In this document: positions 18,080 to 26,798 of the stretch, one piece after another
Layout: each line of letters begins with the position of its first letter
Numbering within the stretch: position 1 is the first letter of the stretch
Assembly (NCBI GenBank): GCA_028408365.1
Contig: JAOOLD010000012.1
Coordinates: 1-46,729, forward strand
DNA from: Bacteroidota bacterium
GTDB lineage: Bacteria > Bacteroidota > Bacteroidia > Flavobacteriales > BACL11
Reading direction: 5' to 3'
Length of the DNA: 46,729 nucleotides
The notes under the pieces: model-generated
Databases searched by the model: none
The model's input: only the letters and a program-made list of their open reading frames with translations
What the model was told of the DNA's origin: nothing
Position numbers and translations under genes: made by a program

Positions 18080-19159
18080 ATGCATTTAACAAACATTTAT
18101 CTAAATAATTTCAAAAATCATCTAGAATCTAATTTTGACCTTATTAACGGTATTAATTGTTTTGTTGGAAAAAATGGTATTGGAAAGACTAATATATTAG
18201 ATGCAATTCATTATTTGTGCTTGACAAAAAGTTATTACAACAGCTCCGATGCTCTAAATATTAATTTTGATAACGATTATTTTACTCTTAAGGGGAATTT
18301 CGTTAATGATGAAGATAATTATGAACTCATATGTAGTTTGTCAAAAAACACAAATAAAATAGTTAAAATAAATGGTAAAAGATATAAGAGGTTTTCTGAT
18401 CATATTGGAAAATTCCCTGTTGTAATAATTTCACCAACAGATTCAAATCTTATTATAGAAGGTCCTGATGTTAGAAGAAGGTACCTAAATTCAAGTATTT
18501 CTCAATTTGATAATAATTACCTAACTAATTTAATCGAATATAACAGAGCTTTAAAACAAAGAAATAAATTATTAAAAAGCATTAGTGAAGGTGCTAATAT
18601 TGACAATATTACAATTGATGCTTTTAATTATACTTTATCACAAAAAAGCAAACATATCTTTGAAAGTAGAAAAAAATTTGTTGAAGAAATCAACAGTATT
18701 TTTCAAAAATTCTATGCAATCATATCAAATAGTAATGAGACAGTAAATCTAGAATATATTTCTCATTTAAATGATAATAGTATGAGTGAATTATTAAATC
18801 AAAATTTAGAAATTGATAAGATAAGTAAATCAACCACTCATGGTCCTCATAAAGACGATATTTCACTGATTATGGATAATAGATTAATCAAAAAGTTTGG
18901 ATCTCAAGGACAACAAAAAACTTTTTTAGTTTCATTAAAGTTAGCCCAATTCGAATTACTTGAAAAAATAAATAATATTAAACCAATTTTATTATTGGAT
19001 GATATATTTGACAAACTAGATAATAATAGAGTAGAGGAGTTGTTAAGTCTAGTTGATAAAGGATTTTTTTCTCAAGTTTTTTTAACTGACACTAGTGAGA
19101 AAAGATGCAATGAACTTCTAAAAAAACTTAGAACTAACTATATAATTTTTAGTCTTTGA
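18080..19159 (+). CDS. recF: DNA replication and repair protein RecF
   Basis: 359 aa. An SMC-like ATPase that loads RecA at gaps with RecO/RecR. Seen: MHLTNIYLNNFKNH (the usual RecF opening), Walker A GKNGIGKT (30-37), the RecF-typical GPDVRRRYLN, THGPHKDDI, signature GSQGQQKT and Walker B ILLLDDIFDKLD. The frame is open upstream to a TTG at 18038, but the family starts at MxLxxLxLxNF, so ATG 18080 is chosen. Cytoplasmic. The stop overlaps the DUF721 start by one base (TGATG). Confidence 0.96.
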   Translation: MHLTNIYLNNFKNHLESNFDLINGINCFVGKNGIGKTNILDAIHYLCLTKSYYNSSDALNINFDNDYFTLKGNFVNDEDNYELICSLSKNTNKIVKINGKRYKRFSDHIGKFPVVIISPTDSNLIIEGPDVRRRYLNSSISQFDNNYLTNLIEYNRALKQRNKLLKSISEGANIDNITIDAFNYTLSQKSKHIFESRKKFVEEINSIFQKFYAIISNSNETVNLEYISHLNDNSMSELLNQNLEIDKISKSTTHGPHKDDISLIMDNRLIKKFGSQGQQKTFLVSLKLAQFELLEKINNIKPILLLDDIFDKLDNNRVEELLSLVDKGFFSQVFLTDTSEKRCNELLKKLRTNYIIFSL

Positions 19160-19434
19160 TGAAAAAAATAGATTCTCTAATAAAGGATATTACTAAAAAG
19201 CCTAAAATTTCTGAGGGCCTAAGAAAAATTGATATTCAGGAAGTTGTTAAAAAAGTACTTGGTAGAAATCTATTGAACTATATCAAAGATATTCATGTAA
19301 TGGATGAAAAGTTAATTATTAAACTTAACTCATCAAGTCTAAGAAGTGAACTTTCTTACAGTAAAGACAAGTTATTAAAGAATATAAACGATAATTTTCA
19401 AGAAAGTGAAATCAAAGAAATTATATTAAAGTAA
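19159..19434 (+). CDS. DUF721 (DciA-like) protein
   Basis: 91 aa. A compact alpha/beta protein with the DUF721 pattern: VVKKVLGRNLLNYIKDI, a KLIIKLNSSSLRSEL strand-turn-helix and a terminal NINDNF segment. DUF721 proteins include DciA, the ancestral helicase loader or operator, and a position directly behind recF (1-bp overlap) fits a role in replication. That role is inferred; the N-terminal winged part of longer DciA proteins is missing. Its stop abuts the stop of convergent ndk with no spacer. Confidence 0.82.
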   Translation: MKKIDSLIKDITKKPKISEGLRKIDIQEVVKKVLGRNLLNYIKDIHVMDEKLIIKLNSSSLRSELSYSKDKLLKNINDNFQESEIKEIILK

Positions 19435-19851
19435 TTAATACCTTTCATCTGCATCAAAATGAAAATAGCACTCAATCATTGCATTTTCATCTGAATCTGA
19501 ACCATGAACTGCATTTTTTGCTTTGCTCTCAGCGAACTCAGCTCTTATCGTACCTTCTGCTGCTTCTGAGGGATCAGTAGAACCAATTAAGCTTCTAAAA
19601 TCCAATACAGCATTATCTTTTTCAAGAATAGCAGCAATAATAGGACCACTTGACATATACTCAACTAAATCATCGTAAAATGGACGTTCTTTATGAACAG
19701 CATAAAACTGACCAGCTTTTTCTCTGGACAATAATGTTTTCTTCATTGCTACTACTCTAAAACCAGCTTTTTCAATTTTAGATAGTATGCTTCCTGAGTT
19801 ACCAGCCTCGACTGCTTCGGGCTTAATCATAGTAAAGGTTAATCTTGACAT
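19435..19851 (-). CDS. ndk: Nucleoside diphosphate kinase
   Basis: 138 aa. Transfers the gamma-phosphate from ATP to other (d)NDPs through a phospho-His intermediate. Seen: [10 protein letters not shown] near the start, the [17 protein letters not shown] loop, and NAVHGSDS with the catalytic His116. The frame extends to a TTG at 19869, but [11 protein letters not shown] fits the family start, and the predicted promoter lies within that extension. A C-terminal [13 protein letters not shown] is usual for Bacteroidota. Cytoplasmic. Ends directly against the DUF721 gene. Confidence 0.97.
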   Translation of the reverse strand: MSRLTFTMIKPEAVEAGNSGSILSKIEKAGFRVVAMKKTLLSREKAGQFYAVHKERPFYDDLVEYMSSGPIIAAILEKDNAVLDFRSLIGSTDPSEAAEGTIRAEFAESKAKNAVHGSDSDENAMIECYFHFDADERY

Positions 19852-19866
19852 TTTTAAAATTTTGAG

Positions 19867-19874
19867 CAAAACTA
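19867..19874 (-). promoter_or_regulatory. Predicted -7 element (TAGTTTTG) for ndk
   Basis: A perfect TAnnTTTG match on the minus strand, 15 nt before the chosen ndk ATG. It would give a very short leader of roughly 10 nt. No clear -33 TTG. Confidence 0.5.
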
Positions 19875-19907
19875 TTAAAATATAACATTAAATACATCCT
19901 ATATTTA

Positions 19908-19915
19908 TATTTTTG
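19908..19915 (+). promoter_or_regulatory. Predicted -7 element (TATTTTTG) for the DHH phosphoesterase gene
   Basis: A TAnnTTTG match that ends only 5 nt before ATG 19921, so transcription would begin at or next to the start codon, giving a leaderless or nearly leaderless mRNA. No clear -33 TTG. Confidence 0.45.
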
Positions 19916-19920
19916 CTTAG

Positions 19921-20913
19921 ATGATAGAAAACGTTGACTCATTTAAAAAAATTATTACTGATAATGATAGTTTCATTATCACAACTCACAGAGGCCCTGA
20001 TGGTGATGCTATGGGATCATCGATGGCAATGTACAATTTACTAATTAACTTAAAAAAGAATGTTAATGTTATTGTACCTAATTCTTACCCAAACTTTCTT
20101 AGTTGGCTTCCGAATATTGAAAATGTAATTAATTATGAGGAAAGAGATAGTAATATATCTAATATTATTAGTGAGGTAGATGTAATTATTATGCTAGATT
20201 TTAATGATTTATCAAGAATTGAAAATCTTGAAAATTATGTTTCCAATAGTAAAGCAAAAAAAATTTTAATTGATCATCATCAAGATCCAGATTTATCAAT
20301 TTGTGATTTATCCTTCTGTGATACCACTTACAGCTCTACTTGTGAACTACTTTACATGATTCTAAATCAAGCAAAGTTTAATTTGACTAAGAATATTGCT
20401 GATTGCTTGTATACTGGTATATTAACTGACACTGGATCTTTTAAATTTTCATGCACTACTGAAAATACTCATATTTCTGTAGGGGATCTTATTTCCAAAG
20501 GAGTAGATGCAACTGAAATAAATAATCTTATTTATAATAATTACTCATATTACAGAATAAAGTTACTTGGACATTGTTTAATTAATAAATTAAAAATATA
20601 TAACAAAAGTTCAGCCATCATATCATTAAGTGATAATGAGCTCAAAAAATTTAATTTTAAAAAAGGGGATACTGAGGGCATTATAAATTACGCCTTGTCC
20701 ATTAAAGAAGTTATATTTGCTGTCTTTATTGTAGAGAAAGACAATATAGTCAAACTATCATTTAGATCATTGGGTAATATCAATGTTCAAGATATATCAA
20801 AAAGATATTTTGGTGGAGGGGGACATTTTAATGCAGCTGGAGCAAAATCAGATTTATCACTAAATCAAACAATAAAAAAGGTTGAAAATATAATTAAAAA
20901 TGAATTTTCTTAA
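19921..20913 (+). CDS. nrnA: DHH-family oligoribonuclease/pAp phosphatase (NrnA-like)
   Basis: 330 aa. Degrades short oligonucleotides and 3'-phosphoadenosine 5'-phosphate in the cytoplasm. Seen: the THRGPDGDAMGSS motif (22-34), a second Asp motif (IIMLDFNDLSRI), the defining LIDHHQDP (DHH), DTGSFKFSCTT, and the DHHA1 C-terminal GGGGHFNAAGAK. Full length for NrnA/YtqI. ATG 19921 is the first in-frame Met and lies immediately after the predicted promoter. The PPIase gene follows after 10 bp. Confidence 0.92.
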   Translation: MIENVDSFKKIITDNDSFIITTHRGPDGDAMGSSMAMYNLLINLKKNVNVIVPNSYPNFLSWLPNIENVINYEERDSNISNIISEVDVIIMLDFNDLSRIENLENYVSNSKAKKILIDHHQDPDLSICDLSFCDTTYSSTCELLYMILNQAKFNLTKNIADCLYTGILTDTGSFKFSCTTENTHISVGDLISKGVDATEINNLIYNNYSYYRIKLLGHCLINKLKIYNKSSAIISLSDNELKKFNFKKGDTEGIINYALSIKEVIFAVFIVEKDNIVKLSFRSLGNINVQDISKRYFGGGGHFNAAGAKSDLSLNQTIKKVENIIKNEFS

Positions 20914-20923
20914 ATTTTAAAAA

Positions 20924-21913
20924 ATGATAAAAACAATATTAGCCACAATATTAATGGCAACAATTAACACTAATAACATAAACAAAGAAGGTATGTATGC
21001 AAAAATCAAAACTACAAAAGGAGATATTTTAATTCAATTAGAATATGAAAAGACTCCACTAACAGTTGCTAATTTTATTGGTCTTACTGAAGGTAAAATA
21101 AAAAATAATAAAAAAGCGGTAGGTGAACCTTATTACAACGGATTAAAATTTCACAGAGTTATCGCTGATTTTATGATTCAAGGCGGTTGCCCTGATGGTA
21201 ATGGTATGGGAGGTCCAGGTTATCAGTTTCCTGATGAAATTCATCCTGACTTAAAACACTCAGGACCTGGTATTTTATCAATGGCTAACGCTGGTCCAGG
21301 CACTAATGGCAGTCAATTTTTTATTACTCATAAGGAAACCCCATGGCTTGATGGGAAGCATACAGTATTTGGATCAGTAATTGAAGGACAGGATGTTGTT
21401 GATGCGATAGCACAAGATGACTTAATTAATGAAGTAATAATTGAGAAAAAAGGTGCAAAGGCTAATAATTTCGATGCTGCTAAAATTTTTACCAGTGAGT
21501 TAGAAAAACTAAAAAAAGAAGCGGAAATAAAAGCTGAAAATGCTAAAAAAGCAATTGAGGAGTTAAAAAAGGGAGCAACAGTTACTAAAAGTGGTCTTGC
21601 ATATAAAATTACTAAAAAGGGTAGTGGTCAAAAAGCTGAATCAGGAAAAACCGTTTCAGTTCACTACACAGGTAAGCTTACTGACGGAACTAAGTTTGAT
21701 TCCTCTTATGACAGAAATCAGCCAATTGATTTTCCTCTAGGCCAAGGAAGAGTTATAAAGGGATGGGATGAAGGAATCGCTTTACTTAATGTTGGTTCAA
21801 AAGCTACATTTATTATTCCACCAGATCTTGCATACGGAGCAAGAGGAGCTGGTGGTGTTATTCCTCCAAATGCAACGCTTATATTTGAAGTTGAGTTAGT
21901 AGAAGTTAAATAA
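20924..21913 (+). CDS. Double peptidyl-prolyl isomerase: cyclophilin fused to FKBP
   Basis: 329 aa. A cyclophilin domain (about 24-185; [35 protein letters not shown]) is joined by a charged Lys/Glu/Ala helix (about 187-220) to an FKBP domain (about 222-329; [50 protein letters not shown]). Both active sites look intact. Such dual immunophilins are known from Flavobacterium and apicomplexans. The start is uncertain: ATG 20924 gives a short hydrophobic lead ([14 protein letters not shown]) that could be a weak signal peptide, while ATG 20993 ([10 protein letters not shown]) would give a cytosolic protein. It probably assists folding of proline-containing proteins. Confidence 0.93.
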   Translation: MIKTILATILMATINTNNINKEGMYAKIKTTKGDILIQLEYEKTPLTVANFIGLTEGKIKNNKKAVGEPYYNGLKFHRVIADFMIQGGCPDGNGMGGPGYQFPDEIHPDLKHSGPGILSMANAGPGTNGSQFFITHKETPWLDGKHTVFGSVIEGQDVVDAIAQDDLINEVIIEKKGAKANNFDAAKIFTSELEKLKKEAEIKAENAKKAIEELKKGATVTKSGLAYKITKKGSGQKAESGKTVSVHYTGKLTDGTKFDSSYDRNQPIDFPLGQGRVIKGWDEGIALLNVGSKATFIIPPDLAYGARGAGGVIPPNATLIFEVELVEVK

Positions 21914-21920
21914 ATTATAA

Positions 21921-21968
21921 TATTCTACAACTGAAGGCACTATCAATAAAAAAATAGCTTTGCAATAA
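21921..21968 (+). pseudogene. Fossil T9SS C-terminal tail
   Basis: In the 70-bp gap between PPIase and menG, the + strand reads YS then TTEGTINKKIALQ and a stop (21927-21968). The end of the 2,413-aa surface protein reads TTEGTINKKLVLQ and a stop: 11 of 13 residues match. By hand count 30 of 42 bases agree, with most differences in the first nine codons being third-position changes. A stop (21918-21920) precedes it in frame and no start or body remains. It is best explained as the 3' remnant of a deleted or recombined T9SS cargo gene. Confidence 0.7.
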
Positions 21969-21983
21969 AAGGATTTATCTCTT

Positions 21984-22694
21984 ATGAAGCCTTATAAAAA
22001 CTCATCAAGTAAAAAGGATCAAATAGAGTCAATGTTTGATGATATTTCTAGAAGATATGATAAGTTAAATCAGATTCTGACATTTGGGTTACATAAAAAA
22101 TGGAGAAAGCGAGCCATTAACTTAATTAATAACAAGCCAGAGAAGATTTTAGATATAGCAACAGGAACAGCTGATTTTGCAATTGCTGCACTGAATTTAA
22201 ATCCTAAGAGTATCATTGGAATTGATATTTCAAAAAAAATGATTGAAATAGGTAATGAGAAGATTAAAAAAAATAATATTTCAAATAAAATTGATCTTAT
22301 AGTTGCTGATTCAGAAAACATTCCATTTCCTAACAATTACTTTGATGCTGTTACAATAGGATTTGGAGTTAGAAATTTTGAAAATTTAGATAAAGCTATG
22401 TCTGAAGCGTACAGAGTATTAAAAAAAAATGGCTGTATTGTTATCATGGAACCCTCAATTAAAAATAATAAGGCGCTTAAAGTTTTATTTAAAATATATT
22501 TCAAAACAATTGTTACAAATATTGGATATCTATTTTCAAAAAACTTCTCAGCTTATAACTATCTCTCTGAATCTGTTAAAGAATTTGCAGATAGTAAAAC
22601 GTTCCTAAAAATTCTTTCGGATAATAATTTTATAAATTGTGTTCATAAAACCTATTCTTTAGGGGTTATTGATTTATATTTCGCAAAAAAATAA
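21984..22694 (+). CDS. menG: Demethylmenaquinone C-methyltransferase
   Basis: 236 aa (UbiE/MenG family; in Bacteroidota the quinone is menaquinone). SAM-dependent methylation is the last step of menaquinone synthesis. Seen: MFDDISRRYDKLNQILTFG (18-35), SAM motif I DIATGTADFA (57-66), DISKKMIEIG, PFPNNYFDAVTIGFGVRNF (114-132) and VLKKNGCIVIMEPS. Normal length. It starts 70 bp after the PPIase stop, behind the fossil tail. Ends convergently with the M32 peptidase gene at a shared hairpin. Confidence 0.94.
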   Translation: MKPYKNSSSKKDQIESMFDDISRRYDKLNQILTFGLHKKWRKRAINLINNKPEKILDIATGTADFAIAALNLNPKSIIGIDISKKMIEIGNEKIKKNNISNKIDLIVADSENIPFPNNYFDAVTIGFGVRNFENLDKAMSEAYRVLKKNGCIVIMEPSIKNNKALKVLFKIYFKTIVTNIGYLFSKNFSAYNYLSESVKEFADSKTFLKILSDNNFINCVHKTYSLGVIDLYFAKK

Positions 22695-22696
22695 AT

Positions 22697-22721
22697 TAAG
22701 ATTTACAGATTGTAAATCTTA
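22697..22721. terminator. Bidirectional hairpin terminator overlapping the M32 gene's 3' end
   Basis: A perfect 11-bp stem (TAAGATTTACA with TGTAAATCTTA) around a 3-nt GAT loop, 2 bp after the menG stop. The right arm lies inside the last codons of the M32 gene. T-rich tracts follow on both strands. Confidence 0.8.
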
Positions 22722-24193
22722 GTGTATTTATTTTTAGCGTAGTTCATAAAATATTTAAAGTTTAAAGTTTCACCGGTAACTTTTTTACATAACTCACTGG
22801 CATCATATTTCTTACCATGATTATGGATGTTTTTTCTTAGCCAATTAAGTAGAGTTTCTGTCTCCCCATTTTCGATTTTTGAATCTATATCTGTAATATC
22901 TTTTGATGCTTTATTAAAAAATTGAGCTGCATAAAAACTTCCTAATGTATAAGTAGGGAAGTACCCAAAGCTTCCATGAGACCAATGAATATCTTGTAGA
23001 ACTCCTTGAGAATCTGAGGGAACATCAATATTTAAATATTCCTTATATAATCTATCCCAAGTACTAGGCAAATCATCAACATTTAAACTCTCCTCTATAA
23101 GTGCCTTTTCAATCTCGTATCTGATCATTACATGTAAATGATATGTTAATTCATCAGCGTTAGTCCTGATTAATGAAGATTTAACATTATTACATGCATT
23201 ATAAAACTGTTTATAATCTACATTTTTTAATTTTTCAGGAAAATAAGATTTTAGAAGACCATAATTTTTTTTCCAATAATGTATACTTCTTCCAACATGA
23301 TTTTCCCATAATCTAGATTGAGACTCATGAATACCTAAAGAAATAGAATCACCAAGGGGTAAACCATAATTTTCCGTTAGTAGTCCTTGTTCGTAAAGAG
23401 CATGACCACCTTCATGTATGCAGCTCCATATCATATCAGAAAGATTATTTTCATCTATTCTAGTAGTAACTCTACAATCTTGAGGCGAAAAATGTGTTGA
23501 AAATGGGTGAGCAGAGATATCTTGACGACCAGAATCAAAATCATATCCCATTTGTTTCAGTAACTCAATACCAAAATCCCATTGTTTCTTTTTATCAAAA
23601 AATTGATAAAAGAATTTATCATCTATTATATTGTTTTTTGAAATTCTGTGAATAAATGGAACTAATTTATCTTTAACATCATTAAAGATTAAATCAACTT
23701 CTGAAGTTGTAAGTTTTGGCTCATATTTATCAAGTAATACATCATAAGGATGATTTCTATAACCAATTAACTCACATTCTTCTTTTCTTAAATCAATTAA
23801 ATCTGAAAGAGATTTTTTAAAAATATTAAAGTCATTATTTTCCTTTGCAATTCTCCAGTCTTGAAAAGCTCTAGAAATTAGAAGTGATTGTCTCTCAACA
23901 AATTTTGTTGAATATTTTAGCTTTTTCTTAAAATCATTATATGAGAGTTCAATGTTTCTTTTTTGGTCAGAATTTAAAGAATCATCACTGCTGAGTTTTT
24001 CAAGCAGTTTACCAAATTTAATATCTGTAGATAACTCATAAGCAATTTTGGCAAGTGTTGATAATTGCTGAGCTCTAAATTTATTACCATTCTTAGGCAT
24101 ATGTGTTTCTTGATCCCAATTTAAAACGCTTGCAGACATATATATGTCATAGATTTTCTTGCAGTGTTCTTTGTAATCTAAATAATTATTCAT
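22703..24193 (-). CDS. M32 family carboxypeptidase
   Basis: 496 aa. A Taq/Pfu-type metallocarboxypeptidase that trims C-terminal residues from peptides in the cytoplasm. Seen: the HEGGH zinc site (260-264, inside CIHEGGHALYEQG), the downstream GIHESQSRLWEN (288-297) carrying the third ligand Glu, the HPFSTHFSPQD loop (229-239), DVPSDSQGVLQDIHWSHGSFGYFPTY near residue 390-420, and the N-terminal LNWDQETHMP. Full length for the family. 66 bp separate it from the upstream metalloprotease gene, so it may have its own promoter; none is obvious. Its last codons form half of a terminator hairpin. Confidence 0.95.
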   Translation of the reverse strand: MNNYLDYKEHCKKIYDIYMSASVLNWDQETHMPKNGNKFRAQQLSTLAKIAYELSTDIKFGKLLEKLSSDDSLNSDQKRNIELSYNDFKKKLKYSTKFVERQSLLISRAFQDWRIAKENNDFNIFKKSLSDLIDLRKEECELIGYRNHPYDVLLDKYEPKLTTSEVDLIFNDVKDKLVPFIHRISKNNIIDDKFFYQFFDKKKQWDFGIELLKQMGYDFDSGRQDISAHPFSTHFSPQDCRVTTRIDENNLSDMIWSCIHEGGHALYEQGLLTENYGLPLGDSISLGIHESQSRLWENHVGRSIHYWKKNYGLLKSYFPEKLKNVDYKQFYNACNNVKSSLIRTNADELTYHLHVMIRYEIEKALIEESLNVDDLPSTWDRLYKEYLNIDVPSDSQGVLQDIHWSHGSFGYFPTYTLGSFYAAQFFNKASKDITDIDSKIENGETETLLNWLRKNIHNHGKKYDASELCKKVTGETLNFKYFMNYAKNKYTKIYNL

Positions 24194-24259
24194 TTAATAT
24201 ATTATTTTATATGTCTTATAATTAATATTATGTTGAATTATGTGTTTTAGTCCTATACT

Positions 24260-26782
24260 CTACTTTTTGGCAAAAAGTTCAGATTCAATTAAAAACAATA
24301 TATATTCTTTATGTTGTTTAGTTGATAAATTACCTGTTGATGTATTCAGATTTCTTTTTAACCAACTTAAGTTATAGAAAGCAGATGCTTTTGAGAAATT
24401 ATCATAACGAGATTTTGAACTGGCGATACCAATTAATCTATTTACATATTCAACTTGTAAATTTTGTCTAATAGTTGAAATATTAGTATTAAAATCACTT
24501 TCAAAAATTGACTTTCTAAGATCGATCATGTAATATGATAGTTCGTAATTGTTTCCATACTTAGTTGAATTAGTAATTCTTAATAAAACATTTCTATTAA
24601 GTAAATGATCAAGTAGTCTTTTCTGATAAGTTAAAATTCTTTGATGTATCTCAGGATCAGCAGAAATACTAAACCCTCTCCTTTGCTTTTGCAGGTATGG
24701 AAAAATTTCTGGTTCTAATAAAATCTTGTTGCTGAATGCATAATCAGAAAGAATTTGCATAGCTTTTTTTTGTGTTTTAATATCAACACTCTCAAAAGGT
24801 TTTTTTGTTGATTCTTGATTTGTATGTGATAAATCAACTTTAACACCTCCAATCTGTCTAGTAACTATATTTAAAGCTTGGTAATATGAAAAAAGTAATG
24901 TACGATATGATCTGTACAATTCTTCATAAGTGTCGTTGTCCTTAGTATATTTATCTTTTATTTCAGAAACAATTCTATTTACCATTTCTATTTTATCTAA
25001 AGAATGATTTAATGGGTCACTAGCAAGGTCATATATCATTGCATCTGGATCGGTTCCCTTTCCAGCGGATCTCATATCAAAAGCATCGTTAGCGAATGCT
25101 AGTTCTCTATTTGTAGATTTAGATAAAATCTTCTCAATTTCCTCATCCTCATTGTTTTGAAAAACTGAATATCCAAATTGAATTGCCCACCTGTCATAAA
25201 CTCCAGGTTTTATATCAAAATATAAACCTTGATCATCTGGATTTTTAGCAATATTTATTGCAGGATATTCCATTACAGATGAACAAACACCCTTTTTATT
25301 TACTATTTCCTTATTATTTAACTCCTCTGTTGTTAAAAGCAAACTTCCTTTAAAATTATGACTTAGTCCTAAAGTATGACCCACTTCATGAAGAACAAGT
25401 CTGTATAATGACTGTTTTACAAGTTCTTTCTCCATTTCCTCGGACAAACTCATAGACTTAATGTAGTTCATTCCTAAAGATGTTTCAATGTTTTGATAAT
25501 GTGCTGCATTACAACATTGATCTGTTGAAGTTAAGTTCATTGGATTATTAAACAATTCATCAGATCTTATACGATTAGTTATATATGTCCATTCGAGCAT
25601 TATATCTGCACCTAATATTTCTCCTGTTCTAGGATTTACAAAAGATGGTCCATAACCTCCCCAAGGTGGACTAGGAGATGAAGTCCATCTCAAAACATTA
25701 TATCTAATGTCACCAGCATCCCATTCTGCAGTATCAGGTTGTATCTTTACTTGAACTGCATTAGTAAATCCAGCATCCTCAAACGCAATATTCCATGATT
25801 CAACACCATCCTTAATAATTTGTCTGTACTCTACTGGTGTTGTATTCTCGATCCACCAAACTATAGGTTTGATAGGATCTGATAATTCTGCCTCAGGATT
25901 TATTTTTTCTAATCTCCATCTATTGATAAAGTCTCTATAATTTACTTGGTCTATGCTTGTCATGTGGTTTGTCTGTGTATTGAAAAAACCAACTCTTGTA
26001 TCATCTTTTCTAGGCACATAGTTTGAATCTGGCAACTCGACAAGACTATGTTGAACTTTTATTGAAACACTTCTAGAGTCTGTCATTGCACTCCCACCTC
26101 TTGAAGAAGGATATTTATTTTCAAAAACGTAATTAACTACTACATCAGTGTTTTCAGGGTAGCTTTTTATTTTATCATACCTCGTTTTAGTTTTGCTAAT
26201 AGAACCTAATCGATACCCTCTGTAAGTTTTTGGATATGAGTATTTTACTTGTTGAAATGATTCGTTTAAAAACAAATTATCAGCACTAATTAAAAACTTC
26301 GATTTACAATTACCTGTTGCAATAATTTTCTCAGAAATAATAATTGGTGTATTAATATTAGTGTTTGAAGCCTTACTGAGAGCACTATTTTTGTCAAAAT
26401 AATACTTCGTATTCTCTATAACTATGTCTATTTTTTCATAAAACTTTGAGATTTTTATAATTTTTGAGCCACGATATCTTCCTTTTACGACACCTGCATC
26501 CCCTACTCCATTTTCAAAATAACTGAAGTAAATAAATTCTTTGTTTAAATGGTTACTATCAATTTCTAAAAATGCTTTTCCGTCTTTTTTACTTTGATAA
26601 ATTTTGAATAGTCCATCAAATTCAATGCAGTTCTTTGTTTTTTCAATGATTTGATCTTTCTTTTCAGAAGGCTTTTTGGATTCAATTTTGGCCTTTTTCT
26701 TTTTGTTGTAAAATTCACTTTTGAACTGGGCATGTGAGTTAATAGTTGTTAATATAGCAATAGATAAAATTATTTGCTTCAT
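24260..26782 (-). CDS. Secreted zinc-dependent metalloprotease (DUF5117/DUF4953 type)
   Basis: 840 aa. Signal peptide MKQIILSIAILTTINSHAQ. A DUF5117-like N-terminal beta region (about 60-290) precedes a metzincin-like catalytic core: VWWIENTTPVEYR (308-320), VESWNIAFEDAGF, and the zinc motif HEVGHTLGLSHNF (465-477), then an alpha-helical C-terminal region. These are large exported or periplasmic peptidases typical of Bacteroidota with unknown substrates. No T9SS tail is visible, so outer-membrane or periplasmic residence is likelier than secretion by T9SS. It is 16 bp downstream of a TPR protein gene, in line with gyrA. Confidence 0.9.
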   Translation of the reverse strand: MKQIILSIAILTTINSHAQFKSEFYNKKKKAKIESKKPSEKKDQIIEKTKNCIEFDGLFKIYQSKKDGKAFLEIDSNHLNKEFIYFSYFENGVGDAGVVKGRYRGSKIIKISKFYEKIDIVIENTKYYFDKNSALSKASNTNINTPIIISEKIIATGNCKSKFLISADNLFLNESFQQVKYSYPKTYRGYRLGSISKTKTRYDKIKSYPENTDVVVNYVFENKYPSSRGGSAMTDSRSVSIKVQHSLVELPDSNYVPRKDDTRVGFFNTQTNHMTSIDQVNYRDFINRWRLEKINPEAELSDPIKPIVWWIENTTPVEYRQIIKDGVESWNIAFEDAGFTNAVQVKIQPDTAEWDAGDIRYNVLRWTSSPSPPWGGYGPSFVNPRTGEILGADIMLEWTYITNRIRSDELFNNPMNLTSTDQCCNAAHYQNIETSLGMNYIKSMSLSEEMEKELVKQSLYRLVLHEVGHTLGLSHNFKGSLLLTTEELNNKEIVNKKGVCSSVMEYPAINIAKNPDDQGLYFDIKPGVYDRWAIQFGYSVFQNNEDEEIEKILSKSTNRELAFANDAFDMRSAGKGTDPDAMIYDLASDPLNHSLDKIEMVNRIVSEIKDKYTKDNDTYEELYRSYRTLLFSYYQALNIVTRQIGGVKVDLSHTNQESTKKPFESVDIKTQKKAMQILSDYAFSNKILLEPEIFPYLQKQRRGFSISADPEIHQRILTYQKRLLDHLLNRNVLLRITNSTKYGNNYELSYYMIDLRKSIFESDFNTNISTIRQNLQVEYVNRLIGIASSKSRYDNFSKASAFYNLSWLKRNLNTSTGNLSTKQHKEYILFLIESELFAKK

Positions 26783-26798
26783 AAAATATGTTTTAAAA

